64,000 nucleotides of DNA, taken from contig NZ_WJIE01000001.1 in the NCBI RefSeq assembly GCF_009649845.1, forward strand, positions 682,001 through 746,000, in the 5' to 3' direction. The notes under the pieces were generated by a model, which saw only the letters and a list, made by a program, of their open reading frames with translations, was not told the DNA's origin and searched no databases. Position numbers and translations under genes: made by a program. Positions 32,829 to 40,750 of the stretch are shown here, in pieces. Source of the DNA: Polyangium spumosum (GTDB lineage Bacteria > Myxococcota_A > Polyangia > Polyangiales > Polyangiaceae). Within the stretch, counting starts at the first letter, position 1. Every line of letters starts with the position of its first letter.

Positions 32829-32854
32829 TACGCGGGAGCTGGATGGGAGGGCGG

Positions 32855-33994
32855 CTAGAAGAAATAACCCACGGTGAAACGACCGCCGGCGAACTGCGCC
32901 TGCCCGCTCGTGGCGGACGGGCCCGGCACGTGCCCTTGCGCGAGGCCGTAGGTGCCCACGGCGCCGAGCACGAGGTTCTGCCGGGCCGTGTAATACACGC
33001 CGGCCGACACGCGATGCATGTTCGCGCGCGCCACGTCCCCCATCGAGGCTGCGGCGTTCGAGGTCGAATCCGTGGAGATCATGCTGTGGTCGATGCGATA
33101 TTCGACCATGGCGCCCACGGGCGCGATCGGCGAGAGATCCACCGAAGCCGCCGTGCCCGCATAAACGGTGTGCGGATACGCGGAGGCGCGGGTCTGTGTG
33201 GCATGTCCGCTCATGACACGCGAGACCTCGCCGCCGAGCTCCATCTGCACGCCGACGAATCTGCCGATGTTCTTGGCGGCGCTGAGCGACACGCCGCCGC
33301 CGAGCGCGCTCACGTCGACGTTCGACCCCGCGGCGGCCCCCACGGCCCGCGGCTTGCTCGTCTGGCTCGTCTGTTGTGTCGTGACGACGCGTTTGTCGGT
33401 GGCGGCGGGGCGCACGCCCATGGCGCGCATCGCGGTGCCATAAGCGCGCACGCTCATGGCGAACCCGGCGTCCTGGTCATTGACGAGCGCGATCTTGAGC
33501 GCCGGGCGCGCCTCGACGCCCACGCCGCTGCCGACCTGGAGGGCGCTCTGCGCATTGGTGCCGGCATACCCCATGACGCCGCCGTCGAAGCCGAGGCTCA
33601 GGTCGGGCGTCAAGGCGACCCCCACGTTCACGCGCTGCTGGAGGGCGCCGAGGCGCAGGTCGTACGTGGCGGGCGCGCCGGGGGTCGCGATCTCCGGCTT
33701 GACCGCGTTTTGCATGAGCAAACCCGCGCCGGTCTCGATACGAACGTGGTTCGTGATGAAGGGGCTCTCGAGCGTGGTGGGCGGCTGGAAGACGAATCCG
33801 CCGAGAGCACGCGGATTCGCGAGGGGCGCGGGTTTGGGCTGGGCAGCATTCGCCGTCACCTGCACGCGCGAGGTCTGGGCCGCGGGCTGGGCGTCGCCGG
33901 CCATCACGACGGTCGGGATTGTCGGGATCGCCAGGGAGAAAGCGCCCACCATGGCACGCCGGAGCATGCCGCTTTTTTCGTGTTGCCTTTGCAT
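32855..33994 (-). CDS. Predicted outer-membrane beta-barrel protein
   Basis: The protein has 379 residues from ATG 33994, with GGAGG eleven bases upstream (a GTG at 34006 overlaps that site and is less likely). The N-terminal signal peptide ends near VVMAGDA. The mature protein has alternating strands with many Gly, Val and Ala, and turns such as LTPDLSLGFDGG. The C-terminus GGRFTVGYFF ends in Phe, the usual barrel recognition residue. No family is recognised. It is upstream of, and in the same orientation as, the T6SS operon but separated by 152 bases, so co-transcription is uncertain. Confidence 0.75.
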   Translation of the reverse strand: MQRQHEKSGMLRRAMVGAFSLAIPTIPTVVMAGDAQPAAQTSRVQVTANAAQPKPAPLANPRALGGFVFQPPTTLESPFITNHVRIETGAGLLMQNAVKPEIATPGAPATYDLRLGALQQRVNVGVALTPDLSLGFDGGVMGYAGTNAQSALQVGSGVGVEARPALKIALVNDQDAGFAMSVRAYGTAMRAMGVRPAATDKRVVTTQQTSQTSKPRAVGAAAGSNVDVSALGGGVSLSAAKNIGRFVGVQMELGGEVSRVMSGHATQTRASAYPHTVYAGTAASVDLSPIAPVGAMVEYRIDHSMISTDSTSNAAASMGDVARANMHRVSAGVYYTARQNLVLGAVGTYGLAQGHVPGPSATSGQAQFAGGRFTVGYFF

Positions 33995-34052
33995 ATCGCC
34001 GTTCACCTCCAGGTGATTTCATGTGGCTGGAAGCGGGCGGCGGAAGTGTGCA

Positions 34053-34079
34053 GTGGGAACGTTTCAGAGAATGTTCCAC
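34053..34079. promoter_or_regulatory. Imperfect palindrome with GAAC/GTTC core upstream of the toxin gene
   Basis: GTGGGAACGTTTC and GAATGTTCCAC face each other across a short loop in the gap between the barrel gene and the toxin gene. The half GGGAACGTTTC also occurs inside the 43-bp array at about 40307-40317. An operator role is inferred from position only. Confidence 0.4.
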
Positions 34080-34171
34080 AGGCACGGGCCTCACCCACCC
34101 CAACCCTCCCTCTCCACACCGTTCCCGTCCCGGGAGAGGGGCGAGTCCCGAGCGCGCTCCCACCGAAGCGA

Positions 34172-34252
34172 TGTTCCTCCTTGCTCCGTTCCTCCGTCCT
34201 GATGGACAATGATCCCCAGGAAGACCGCAGGCTCGCTCACCGCCGCGGAGGG
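34172..34252 (+). repeat. About 80-bp segment duplicated near 40.34 kb, copy 1
   Basis: The stretch containing TTGCTCCGTTCCTCC and GATGGACAATGATCC recurs with about ten differences at 40339-40419. In one frame both encode a short peptide starting MDNDPQEDR. It sits directly before the toxin gene and may carry its promoter or leader. Confidence 0.7.
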
Positions 34253-34281
34253 AGGGGCTGCGATGACCGAGGGGGCCGCCC

Positions 34282-35706
34282 ATGCTTCGCCGTGTCTTCG
34301 CCGGGTGCTTGTCGCTGCTTCTTCTCGTCGTGCTCACGTCGCCTGCGTATGGGCAAGAATGCAAGCGCAAGACGCCCATCCGATACATCGGCATCTGCGC
34401 GCACCCGCACGGCCCGATGCACAACGAGTGGACGTACGATTTCTCGGGTCATCCCGCATTCGGCCCAGCGGCTCGGCAGCTCGTCGCCTGCCACGACGTT
34501 TTGCCGCTTTTCGTGTTCGATCCACGGGCGGACCTGAAGAACCGGGGCTTGATGCCGATGAAGTTCCAAGACAAGGCATTGGCTTGCGAGCCGCCGCCGC
34601 CGCCCAGGCCCAAACCAGCGCCGCCGTCCGCCCCGGCGCCTGAGATGCCATCCGCTTCAAAGAAAAAAGCGGAGGACGAAAACGGAGGCGGTGACGGTGG
34701 CGGTCACGGCAGCGGGGACGATTCCGCCAGCATCGAGGAGCGCGTCGAGAAGTATCGCGTCAGGAGCGAGGAACCGCCGGAGGAGGCGAGGCGACCACCG
34801 CCGCCGCAGGGCGTGCTGTCGAAGGAGCCGCAGTTGCCGCGGGAATCGGGGATCCTGAGCAAGGAAGGCGTCTTGCCCTCGCGGGACGAGGTGCGTCCGC
34901 CGAGATGCGTGGACGAGCAATGCGCGCTCGTGGATCGCGGCGGCGCATTGCCGGAGATCCAGCATCGGCAGGGGCGACCGCTCGTGAGCGTGGTCTCCTG
35001 CAAGCAGACGAAGGAGGGCTGCAAGGGCGGAGACGCGGGCGATGGGACAGGCAAACAAAAGGCGCTGACGCCCCTCGAACGGATGGTCCGCGAGCTCTCG
35101 ATCGCCTCCGCGATGCTGAATGGCGAGTTCAATCACGACCTCGCGCGCAAGGACGGCAAGCGGTTCGGTATCATCGGCGGCAGCAGCGAGGACGGCGTCG
35201 ACAGCGCCATCGTCCAGGCCGCGGCGGCGATTGCGCAGGTCGCCTCGGGGGTGCTCGTCGGGCAGGCGGAGAAGTTCGCCAAGAAGCTGGAGGAGGCTTG
35301 CGCGAAGAAGGCGCCGCTCATCATCGAGGGGGCCGAGGAGCTGACCAAGGAGACGGCGGAGCTCCTGGCGAAGCAGTACGGGGAGGAGATTACGAGTGCG
35401 CTCGCGCAAAACCAGACCATCGCCCCGTACGAGGTGCTGAGCAAGTTCACGGATGGCATGAAGGGGAGGTACGAGGCGCACCACATCCTTGAGAAGGCGA
35501 TGGCGCGGGACCTGGGGATCACGAAAGAGCTTGACAAGATACCGTCGGTGCTCTTGACGGTGGCGGAGCACCGTCGGTTCAACAAGTTCTTCGCCGCGAA
35601 TAGATCGAGCGTCCGCGACAAGCTCGACTTGTGGAAGTTATACGAGAAGGCATATGCGGATCATCCCCACTGGCTCGACGCGATCAAGCCGTACTTCGGA
35701 AAGTGA
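34282..35706 (+). CDS. Secreted HNH/ENDO VII-type nuclease toxin (AHH-like)
   Basis: The protein has 474 residues. A clear Sec signal peptide (about 1-24, ending AYGQ) is followed by a Cys-containing N-terminal domain, a long Pro/Glu-rich disordered middle (about 105-215), a helical Ala-rich segment and a C-terminal domain. That domain contains YEAHHILEK (Ala399-His400-His401) and AEHRRFNKFF (His430), the His-Me finger layout of polymorphic-toxin nucleases of the AHH type. The gene is followed after 21 bases by a putative immunity gene. Polymorphic toxins share variable leaders with conserved nuclease ends. A Sec leader means it could be exported without T6SS, or act in the periplasm before delivery. 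Confidence 0.7.
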   Translation: MLRRVFAGCLSLLLLVVLTSPAYGQECKRKTPIRYIGICAHPHGPMHNEWTYDFSGHPAFGPAARQLVACHDVLPLFVFDPRADLKNRGLMPMKFQDKALACEPPPPPRPKPAPPSAPAPEMPSASKKKAEDENGGGDGGGHGSGDDSASIEERVEKYRVRSEEPPEEARRPPPPQGVLSKEPQLPRESGILSKEGVLPSRDEVRPPRCVDEQCALVDRGGALPEIQHRQGRPLVSVVSCKQTKEGCKGGDAGDGTGKQKALTPLERMVRELSIASAMLNGEFNHDLARKDGKRFGIIGGSSEDGVDSAIVQAAAAIAQVASGVLVGQAEKFAKKLEEACAKKAPLIIEGAEELTKETAELLAKQYGEEITSALAQNQTIAPYEVLSKFTDGMKGRYEAHHILEKAMARDLGITKELDKIPSVLLTVAEHRRFNKFFAANRSSVRDKLDLWKLYEKAYADHPHWLDAIKPYFGK

Positions 35707-35727
35707 CATGGGACATCGAGGCACGAC

Positions 35728-36615
35728 ATGAGGACCGAGGTTCGCATCATGATCATGAACCGCCGCGTCCCAGGAGGACCACAGACCATGCTCGGTCCTC
35801 TTGGCTGCGGTCCTGACGTGGCCGTCTTCGACGAGGTCGCGGATACCACGACCGTCACGCTCGACGAGACGGACGAACGCGTGCCCCGACTCTTGAGCCT
35901 CCTCGAGGAGCTCGGCATCGTAGGTTGGTTCGAGTGGCGCTACGACCGCTTCACCGATGACGAGCTCGAAGCCGCGCGCCTGATCGTCATGGACGCCACC
36001 GTCCTCCTGGATGGTATTTTCGCGGGGCCGCGGGTGGGGACCAAGTACGACATGTCCGAGGCGTGCAAACTCTGCGGCGCAGGAGCTCGGCAGACGTCGG
36101 CGATGGTCGTCGACGGCGAAAGTCTCCACATCCTCGAGGGTAAGCGCGCAATGCACACTTGCTACAACGACATCCTCGTCGACGAAAAGCTGGCCGGCGC
36201 GCTCGCGGACAGCGGTGCCACGGGGATTTCCTTCCGGGGTGTCTTCGCGGCGTTCGAAAAGCGGGGCCATTTTCAGCTCCCGTGGCGGCAGCTCTGCGCG
36301 ACGCACACGCTGCCTCGGATATCGCCGCGTTCGACCGGGATCGAGCCCTACAAGTCATGCTCTTGCGGGCGGAGCAGCTTCACCACGCCGGCCAAGCTCC
36401 CCACGCGCCTCGTGTACCGCACGGCGGACATCGCCGATACCCGCGACATCAATGTAACCTGGGAATGGTTCGGCGAGGTGAAGTTCAAAGGCGACGTCTC
36501 CGAATCCGTCCTCCCGTACCCCCTCTTCCTCGTCACTCCCAAGGTCTGGCGCATCTTCCGCGACGCTGGCGTCACCGGATTCGATTGGCTCCCGATCCGG
36601 GTCGTCGACGAGTAG
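35728..36615 (+). CDS. Putative immunity protein with Cys-rich zinc-ribbon-like motifs
   Basis: This 295-residue cytoplasmic protein starts at ATG 35728 with GAGG six bases upstream, 21 bases after the toxin stop. It has CKLCG (Cys113-Cys116) and, about 95 residues later, CSCG (Cys211-Cys213). Together these could form a split zinc site. The layout recalls the myxobacterial double-CXXCG paralogous family, though the second motif is CxCG and not CxxCG. That family's function is not established to my knowledge. Position right behind a nuclease toxin makes an immunity role the simplest reading. Confidence 0.6.
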   Translation: MRTEVRIMIMNRRVPGGPQTMLGPLGCGPDVAVFDEVADTTTVTLDETDERVPRLLSLLEELGIVGWFEWRYDRFTDDELEAARLIVMDATVLLDGIFAGPRVGTKYDMSEACKLCGAGARQTSAMVVDGESLHILEGKRAMHTCYNDILVDEKLAGALADSGATGISFRGVFAAFEKRGHFQLPWRQLCATHTLPRISPRSTGIEPYKSCSCGRSSFTTPAKLPTRLVYRTADIADTRDINVTWEWFGEVKFKGDVSESVLPYPLFLVTPKVWRIFRDAGVTGFDWLPIRVVDE

Positions 36616-36655
36616 AGGCCACGACGCACGTGCCTTCACCCGCGCCCCGGGCCCA

Positions 36656-36858
36656 CGACCCTGCCAACCAAGACAGCCGCGCTGCTGGTTCTGCTGGCGA
36701 CCCGGCCTCTTCGCGGGCCTGTTTGAAAAACTGCGCGGAGCGCAGTTTTTCAACCCCCGGTCCAGGGCTTGCCCTGGCGCGGGTCGAGGGGCGCGTAGCC
36801 CCCGCGGGGTCCGGGGCAGCGCCCCGGCTCTGCGCCTGCCAGATGAGACCAATGCTCA
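36656..36858 (-). repeat. Four-hairpin dispersed repeat, copy 2
   Basis: The order matches copy 1b: a conserved 67-base lead (36656-36722), the 14-bp stem TTGAAAAACTGCGC with loop GGA (36723-36753), CCAGGGC/GCCCTGG, GGGGC.../GCCCC and CCGGGGC/GCCCCGG (36811-36827). It ends with CAGATGAGACCAATGCTCA (36840-36858), the exact reverse complement of the start of copy 1a. The remaining 36859-37029 holds no gene that I can support. Confidence 0.85.
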
Positions 36859-37029
36859 GGCTGTGCGGAGAGGGGGTTGGGGGGTGACGCTCCGCCGACG
36901 AACCAATCCCCCCATTTCACGGTTGCTTTCCTCCCCAATCCATGAGACAAAACAAGCGACGCCAGCCGGTGCAACGAACACCGACCGGCGCCTGACCCAC
37001 AACCCCGACGTCCCCGGAGTCATGAGCTA

Positions 37030-37340
37030 ATGACAACGCTACACCTGCGCCCGCCGCCGGCAAACTTTTCTGCATCACACGCCCTGCTCGGCCGCCTTTA
37101 CCTCGAACATCGCAGCTTCCTCCGCCGCCTGGTCACGCCGGAGCATGCTCGTCCGTGGCTCGTGGTGATCGGGCTCAACCGTGCGCGAAGAGCCGGCCGC
37201 GCATTCGGGCCGTGCTGGTTCCCTACCTGGAGGGGCATTCGGTCCGGGAGATCGCCGAGACGCTCGGCCTGAAGCTGAAGACCGTCTACGCCCGCGTGCG
37301 ACTCGCCCGGGAGCGCTTGAAGATGCTCGCGCCTGCGTGA
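37030..37340 (+). pseudogene. Decayed ECF sigma factor gene
   Basis: Frame 1 (from 37030) encodes LYLEHRSFLRRLV, like the start of sigma region 2, and then ARPWLVVIGLNRAR, like the ARPWLFVIAMQLA segment of the intact sigma factor at 59388. The reading then shifts to frame 3 near 37195. There VREIAETLGLKLKTVYARVRLARERL is a recognisable region 4 helix-turn-helix, ending at 37340. The middle of region 2 and the linker are deleted, so it cannot make a working sigma factor. It lies next to a dispersed repeat. Confidence 0.75.
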
Positions 37341-37397
37341 TCTCCGGATTCACGCACACGCGCCTCCACCGCAAGCTTTCACGGCCGCCTCAATGGA

Positions 37398-39053
37398 TCA
37401 TACATCCGGACTCATGGGCGCCTCGCGGTCGAATGGCAGCCGCATCGTGAACGACGTCCCACGTCCGGGGGCGCTTTCCACGTCGACGCTCCCGCCGTGG
37501 GCCTCCGCGACGCCGCGGACGATGGCCAGCCCGAGCCCCCAGCCGCCCGGCGCCGCGTGCTCGTGGCGAGCGCGGGTGAAGGGCTCGAACAGCCTGGCCT
37601 GTTCGTCCACGGGGATGGGCGGGCCCTCGTTGTGGACCTCCACCTCGACGTGATCCGGCAGTGATCGCACGGTGAACCGCACCGGGCCCCCCGCCGAACC
37701 ATATTTCAGCGCGTTGGACGCGAGGTTCCAGAAGGCTCGCCGGAGCTCCTCCCGGCCCCAGCTCCCCGTCGTGGGCCCCTCGGGCGTGGTGAGCACGAGC
37801 CGGTCGCCGTGCTGCTGGGAGAGCTCGGCGAAGAGCTCTCTCACGATATCGAGGATATCGCAGCGCTCGCGCGAGAGCGGCAGGCGCTCGCCGGCGCGGA
37901 TACGTTGCACGTCGAGCAGGTCGCTCACCATACGATCGGCTCGGGTCAAGCTACGAAGGGCGATCGACGCCCAGTGGCGCGCCCTGGCCTCGTCCGTCGA
38001 GCGTTCGAGCATTTGCGCCGCCACGCGGGCCGCAGAGAGGGGCCCACGGAGGTCGTGCACGAGGATCGACGAGAAGACGTCCCGCATTTTCTGCTCCTCG
38101 TTCAGCTCCGCGATCCGGTCCTCGAGCTGGCGGTAAAGCTCCACATTCTCGATGAGGAGCCCGAGGTGCTCGGCGATCGCCTCGATCCTCCCTTTTTCCC
38201 GCGCCGAGAAAGAACGATACGCGCGCAAGCCGACGTACATCACGCCGATGAGGGCATGATGGATGGGGATCCGGACGCCGAGCAGCGAGTGGATTCCGCT
38301 GCGGCGGAGGGTGTCGGTGACGTCGAGATCGGTCGTCTCGGCGTCGAAGATCGTGGTCGTCTCGCCCCGGGTCGCGATCATCCCGGCGAAGGAGGAGGGC
38401 GTGACGGCGCGCGCGTATTGCGCGACGCGCTCGTCGGCGAGCCCCGCGGACGCGGTCATCACGAGCTCGTGGCTGGTGGGCTCGTAAAGCAGAATGGCCG
38501 CCGTGGCCGCGTCCAGCGCCTCCATGACGAGCGGCATGGCAGCTTCGAGCCGGTGGGCCAATGTCGGGGGCGCGCCGCCCTCGTGGGGCTTCCGCTCCAT
38601 GAAGGCCTGCCGTATGAGCCTGAAAAACCGTTTCTCCGATTGTGCGTCGTCGAGGAGGTGCCGGACGAACATGTCGGACACGAGCACGGTCGAAGCGCGG
38701 ATGACCTCGAGGACTCCCTCGATCTGCTGTGCGTCGAAGCGCTCCTCGGGCGGAGCGGCTGCCCACACCTGGAAGATGCAGCGCCCGAGGAGCGCGAACT
38801 CGCTCTGGACCTCGGCGAGGTCGAAGCCGTGGCGGAGCCGGGAGGCGACGTGGCTCTCCACGAGCTCGACCTGGCGGCGGCGATCCGGAGCCGCCCCGCA
38901 AGGCGCGGCCAGCGACCCGAGGTATGCCGGCATGATGTTCATCAGCTCGGGCTGCGAGAGCCCACGCGCAGACGCCGCCCTCTGCGCCTCCTCGGCCCAG
39001 CGCTCGAGGATGCGGGCACCCTGCGTCTCGATGATGTGCTCGATCGTGGGCAC
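37398..39053 (-). CDS. Sensor histidine kinase with RsbRD-like N-terminus and GAF domain
   Basis: This 551-residue cytoplasmic protein starts at GTG 39053. Residues about 1-135 are helical and resemble the RsbRD N-terminal sensor fold (ILERWAEEAQ opening). A GAF domain spans about 165-305. A dimerisation helix with the phospho-accepting H-box LVHDLRGPLS follows (His333). The ATPase domain carries an N-box with NLASNALKYG and a G-box with GGWGLGLAIV. No membrane span is present, so it senses an internal signal. No response regulator is adjacent, which makes it an orphan kinase. Confidence 0.92.
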   Translation of the reverse strand: MPTIEHIIETQGARILERWAEEAQRAASARGLSQPELMNIMPAYLGSLAAPCGAAPDRRRQVELVESHVASRLRHGFDLAEVQSEFALLGRCIFQVWAAAPPEERFDAQQIEGVLEVIRASTVLVSDMFVRHLLDDAQSEKRFFRLIRQAFMERKPHEGGAPPTLAHRLEAAMPLVMEALDAATAAILLYEPTSHELVMTASAGLADERVAQYARAVTPSSFAGMIATRGETTTIFDAETTDLDVTDTLRRSGIHSLLGVRIPIHHALIGVMYVGLRAYRSFSAREKGRIEAIAEHLGLLIENVELYRQLEDRIAELNEEQKMRDVFSSILVHDLRGPLSAARVAAQMLERSTDEARARHWASIALRSLTRADRMVSDLLDVQRIRAGERLPLSRERCDILDIVRELFAELSQQHGDRLVLTTPEGPTTGSWGREELRRAFWNLASNALKYGSAGGPVRFTVRSLPDHVEVEVHNEGPPIPVDEQARLFEPFTRARHEHAAPGGWGLGLAIVRGVAEAHGGSVDVESAPGRGTSFTMRLPFDREAPMSPDV

Positions 39054-39127
39054 AGCCCCCCCTCACGCTCACCCCATAGCACAGAGGGCGCGAGGCGGGG
39101 GCTGCCGAGCCCGCTCCCCGCTACCGC

Positions 39128-39910
39128 TCAGCCCGTCGTCTCCTCCGCGGGGCTCTCCTGCTTCTCATTCCCCTTCCGCGTCGCCCGCGCCGCCGCCTCG
39201 GCCCGCAGCTTCGCCATTGCATCGAGCAGCGGCGCGAGCAGCACCTTCCCCTCCTGGATCTTCGCCGTCTCCGACCGCTTCGCCCGGCTCGACACATACC
39301 GCCGGAGCCGCACCATCAGCTCCACCCAATCCGTCTCCGCGTCGCGGCCACCGCCGACGTGCGTACGCTTGTCCGTGCGCGCCTTCTCCACCTCGGCGAG
39401 CAACGCGTCGCTCTTGTCGAGCGCCGTCTCCCATTTCTCCAGCCATACCGAAGGCAATTCGATGGCCGTGAGCGTCGCCGCGTGCTCCGGGGACCGGAGG
39501 ATCACCAATGCATCCCGGCAGATCCGATTCTCGTCGGCGATGGGATCGTCCACGTGCGCGAGGCCATCGGGGAATGCGGCCTGGTGGACGGCGGCGGCCT
39601 GGAGCGCGAAGGGGCTCGTACGGCGGCGCGCCTCGATGTCGATGTAACTCTCGATATGGCGATACCAGGTATCGACCGCGTCGTCCGCGCTGGCGAGCTG
39701 CGCGAGCCGCGCCGTGCGCTCCGCCTCCGCGAGCACGTTCCCCGTGACGTGCGCGTCGAGCTCGTCGACGACCTCCGCGCATTCGTCGATATACGCGTCG
39801 AGCGCAGGCTCCGGGGGGCCTTTCACGGCGCGCGCGGTGAGGTTGTCCTTGAGCTTCTTGGCGATGTCGCGCTTCTCGGCGCGCGGGATCTGATTCAAGC
39901 TGACGCCCAT
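39128..39910 (-). CDS. Helical cytoplasmic protein, function unknown
   Basis: The protein has 260 residues from ATG 39910, just behind GAGGAG. It is charged and almost entirely helical, has no signal or span, and ends in a basic then acidic tail. A stretch ETDWVELMVRLRRYVSSR near the C-terminus vaguely recalls the basic stretch of the product at 11982, but the two are not obviously homologous by eye. The 43-bp tandem array begins about 70 bases upstream of its start, in the divergent gap shared with the gene at 40493. Confidence 0.72.
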   Translation of the reverse strand: MGVSLNQIPRAEKRDIAKKLKDNLTARAVKGPPEPALDAYIDECAEVVDELDAHVTGNVLAEAERTARLAQLASADDAVDTWYRHIESYIDIEARRRTSPFALQAAAVHQAAFPDGLAHVDDPIADENRICRDALVILRSPEHAATLTAIELPSVWLEKWETALDKSDALLAEVEKARTDKRTHVGGGRDAETDWVELMVRLRRYVSSRAKRSETAKIQEGKVLLAPLLDAMAKLRAEAAARATRKGNEKQESPAEETTG

Positions 39911-39977
39911 GTCTCCTCGTGGCTCCCCCCCATGTCTGCCAGCGAGCGTAACATCCTCACGTGTCGCAGGGAAGGAA

Positions 39978-40364
39978 ACACACGAGTTCGACGAGGTACG
40001 AGGTTGGAACGTCCCTGGCTGCGTCATCGTCGAGCGACGAGGACGTCGGAGACGTCCTGCGATGCGTCATCGTCGAGCTAGAAGCAAAAGGGGAACGTCT
40101 CCCTCGGTCTCCCAGCGAGGCGAGGAGGACATGGGGGACGTCTCGGGCGGCTTCGTAGGCAACCTATGAGCCCCGCGCGAAGATTTTGCGGCGCGTCATA
40201 GTGAAGCTAGAAGGGAGCGGGGAACGTTCCCCGCTGCGTCATAGTGAAACGAGGGGAAGGGAGGGAAGGTCGCCAGCGGCTTCCTCTTCGAAGGAGGAGG
40301 TGGAAGGGAACGTTTCGAGCTCGTTCCCAGCGCGGCGAGGTCCTCCCTTGCTCCGTTCCTTCCT
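39978..40364. repeat. 43-bp tandem array, nine units
   Basis: Units of exactly 43 bases start at 39978, 40021, 40064, 40107, 40150, 40193, 40236, 40279 and 40322. The best-conserved ones open with GCGTCATCGTCGAG or GCGTCATAGTGAAG and close with GGAACGTC or GGAACGTT plus a C-rich end. One unit junction contains the perfect 20-bp palindrome centred on GGGGAACGTTCCCC (40216-40235). Outer units are more degenerate. No stable open frame or CRISPR-like spacer pattern runs through it. Confidence 0.85.
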
Positions 40365-40419
40365 CCTGATGGACAATGATCCGCAGGAAGATCGCGGGCC
40401 CGCTCACCGCCGCGGGGGT
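40339..40419 (+). repeat. About 80-bp segment duplicated near 34.17 kb, copy 2
   Basis: It contains TTGCTCCGTTCCTTCC and GATGGACAATGATCC and matches 34172-34252. It starts inside the last unit of the 43-bp array and lies about 75 bases before the small gene at 40493. In one frame it encodes MDNDPQEDRGPAHRRGG, close to the peptide of copy 1; differences include both silent and replacement changes. Confidence 0.7.
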
Positions 40420-40492
40420 GACGAGGCGTGGCTGCGCTCACTGAAGGGCCTGGGCGCATGACCTTGGCCCCATGCTGGTGGGAGGAACGACA

Positions 40493-40729
40493 ATGAGCAG
40501 TGGTCATCCGAACTTTTTGCCCGACGAGACACTGAAGACGCTGGAGCGCATTGCAGAGAAATATGATGAAGGTTCGCCCGAACGTGCGGCGCTCGAGGTC
40601 GCCGCCAAGGGACTGTTGTTCATACATGCTGCCGAACATGGCAATACATTTGTCGAATACCTCGAACAGTTCGACGCCGATCTCACGGAGGAGCAGCGTC
40701 GGCACCTGACGAGAATGGGTCTCCGCTAG
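40493..40729 (+). CDS. Small acidic protein, function unknown
   Basis: The protein has 78 residues starting at ATG 40493, with GGGAGGAA five bases upstream. It is acidic and helical (DETLKTLERIAEKY, FDADLTEEQRRHL). The base composition is less GC-rich than the surrounding genes, with several A/T-ending codons, which hints at transfer. It follows the duplicated segment that also precedes the toxin gene, so it could be an antitoxin or immunity-like protein. That link is inference only; no toxin gene is adjacent. Confidence 0.6.
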   Translation: MSSGHPNFLPDETLKTLERIAEKYDEGSPERAALEVAAKGLLFIHAAEHGNTFVEYLEQFDADLTEEQRRHLTRMGLR

Positions 40730-40750
40730 AATCCCCCGTCGACGAATGAG

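Noticed and set aside
18632-36615. Prophage island
   Set aside because: VgrG proteins resemble phage spikes, but no capsid, portal, terminase, integrase or tail-sheath genes are present.
39978-40364. CRISPR array
   Set aside because: The period is constant but whole units resemble each other; there is no alternation of identical repeats and unique spacers, and no cas genes are present.
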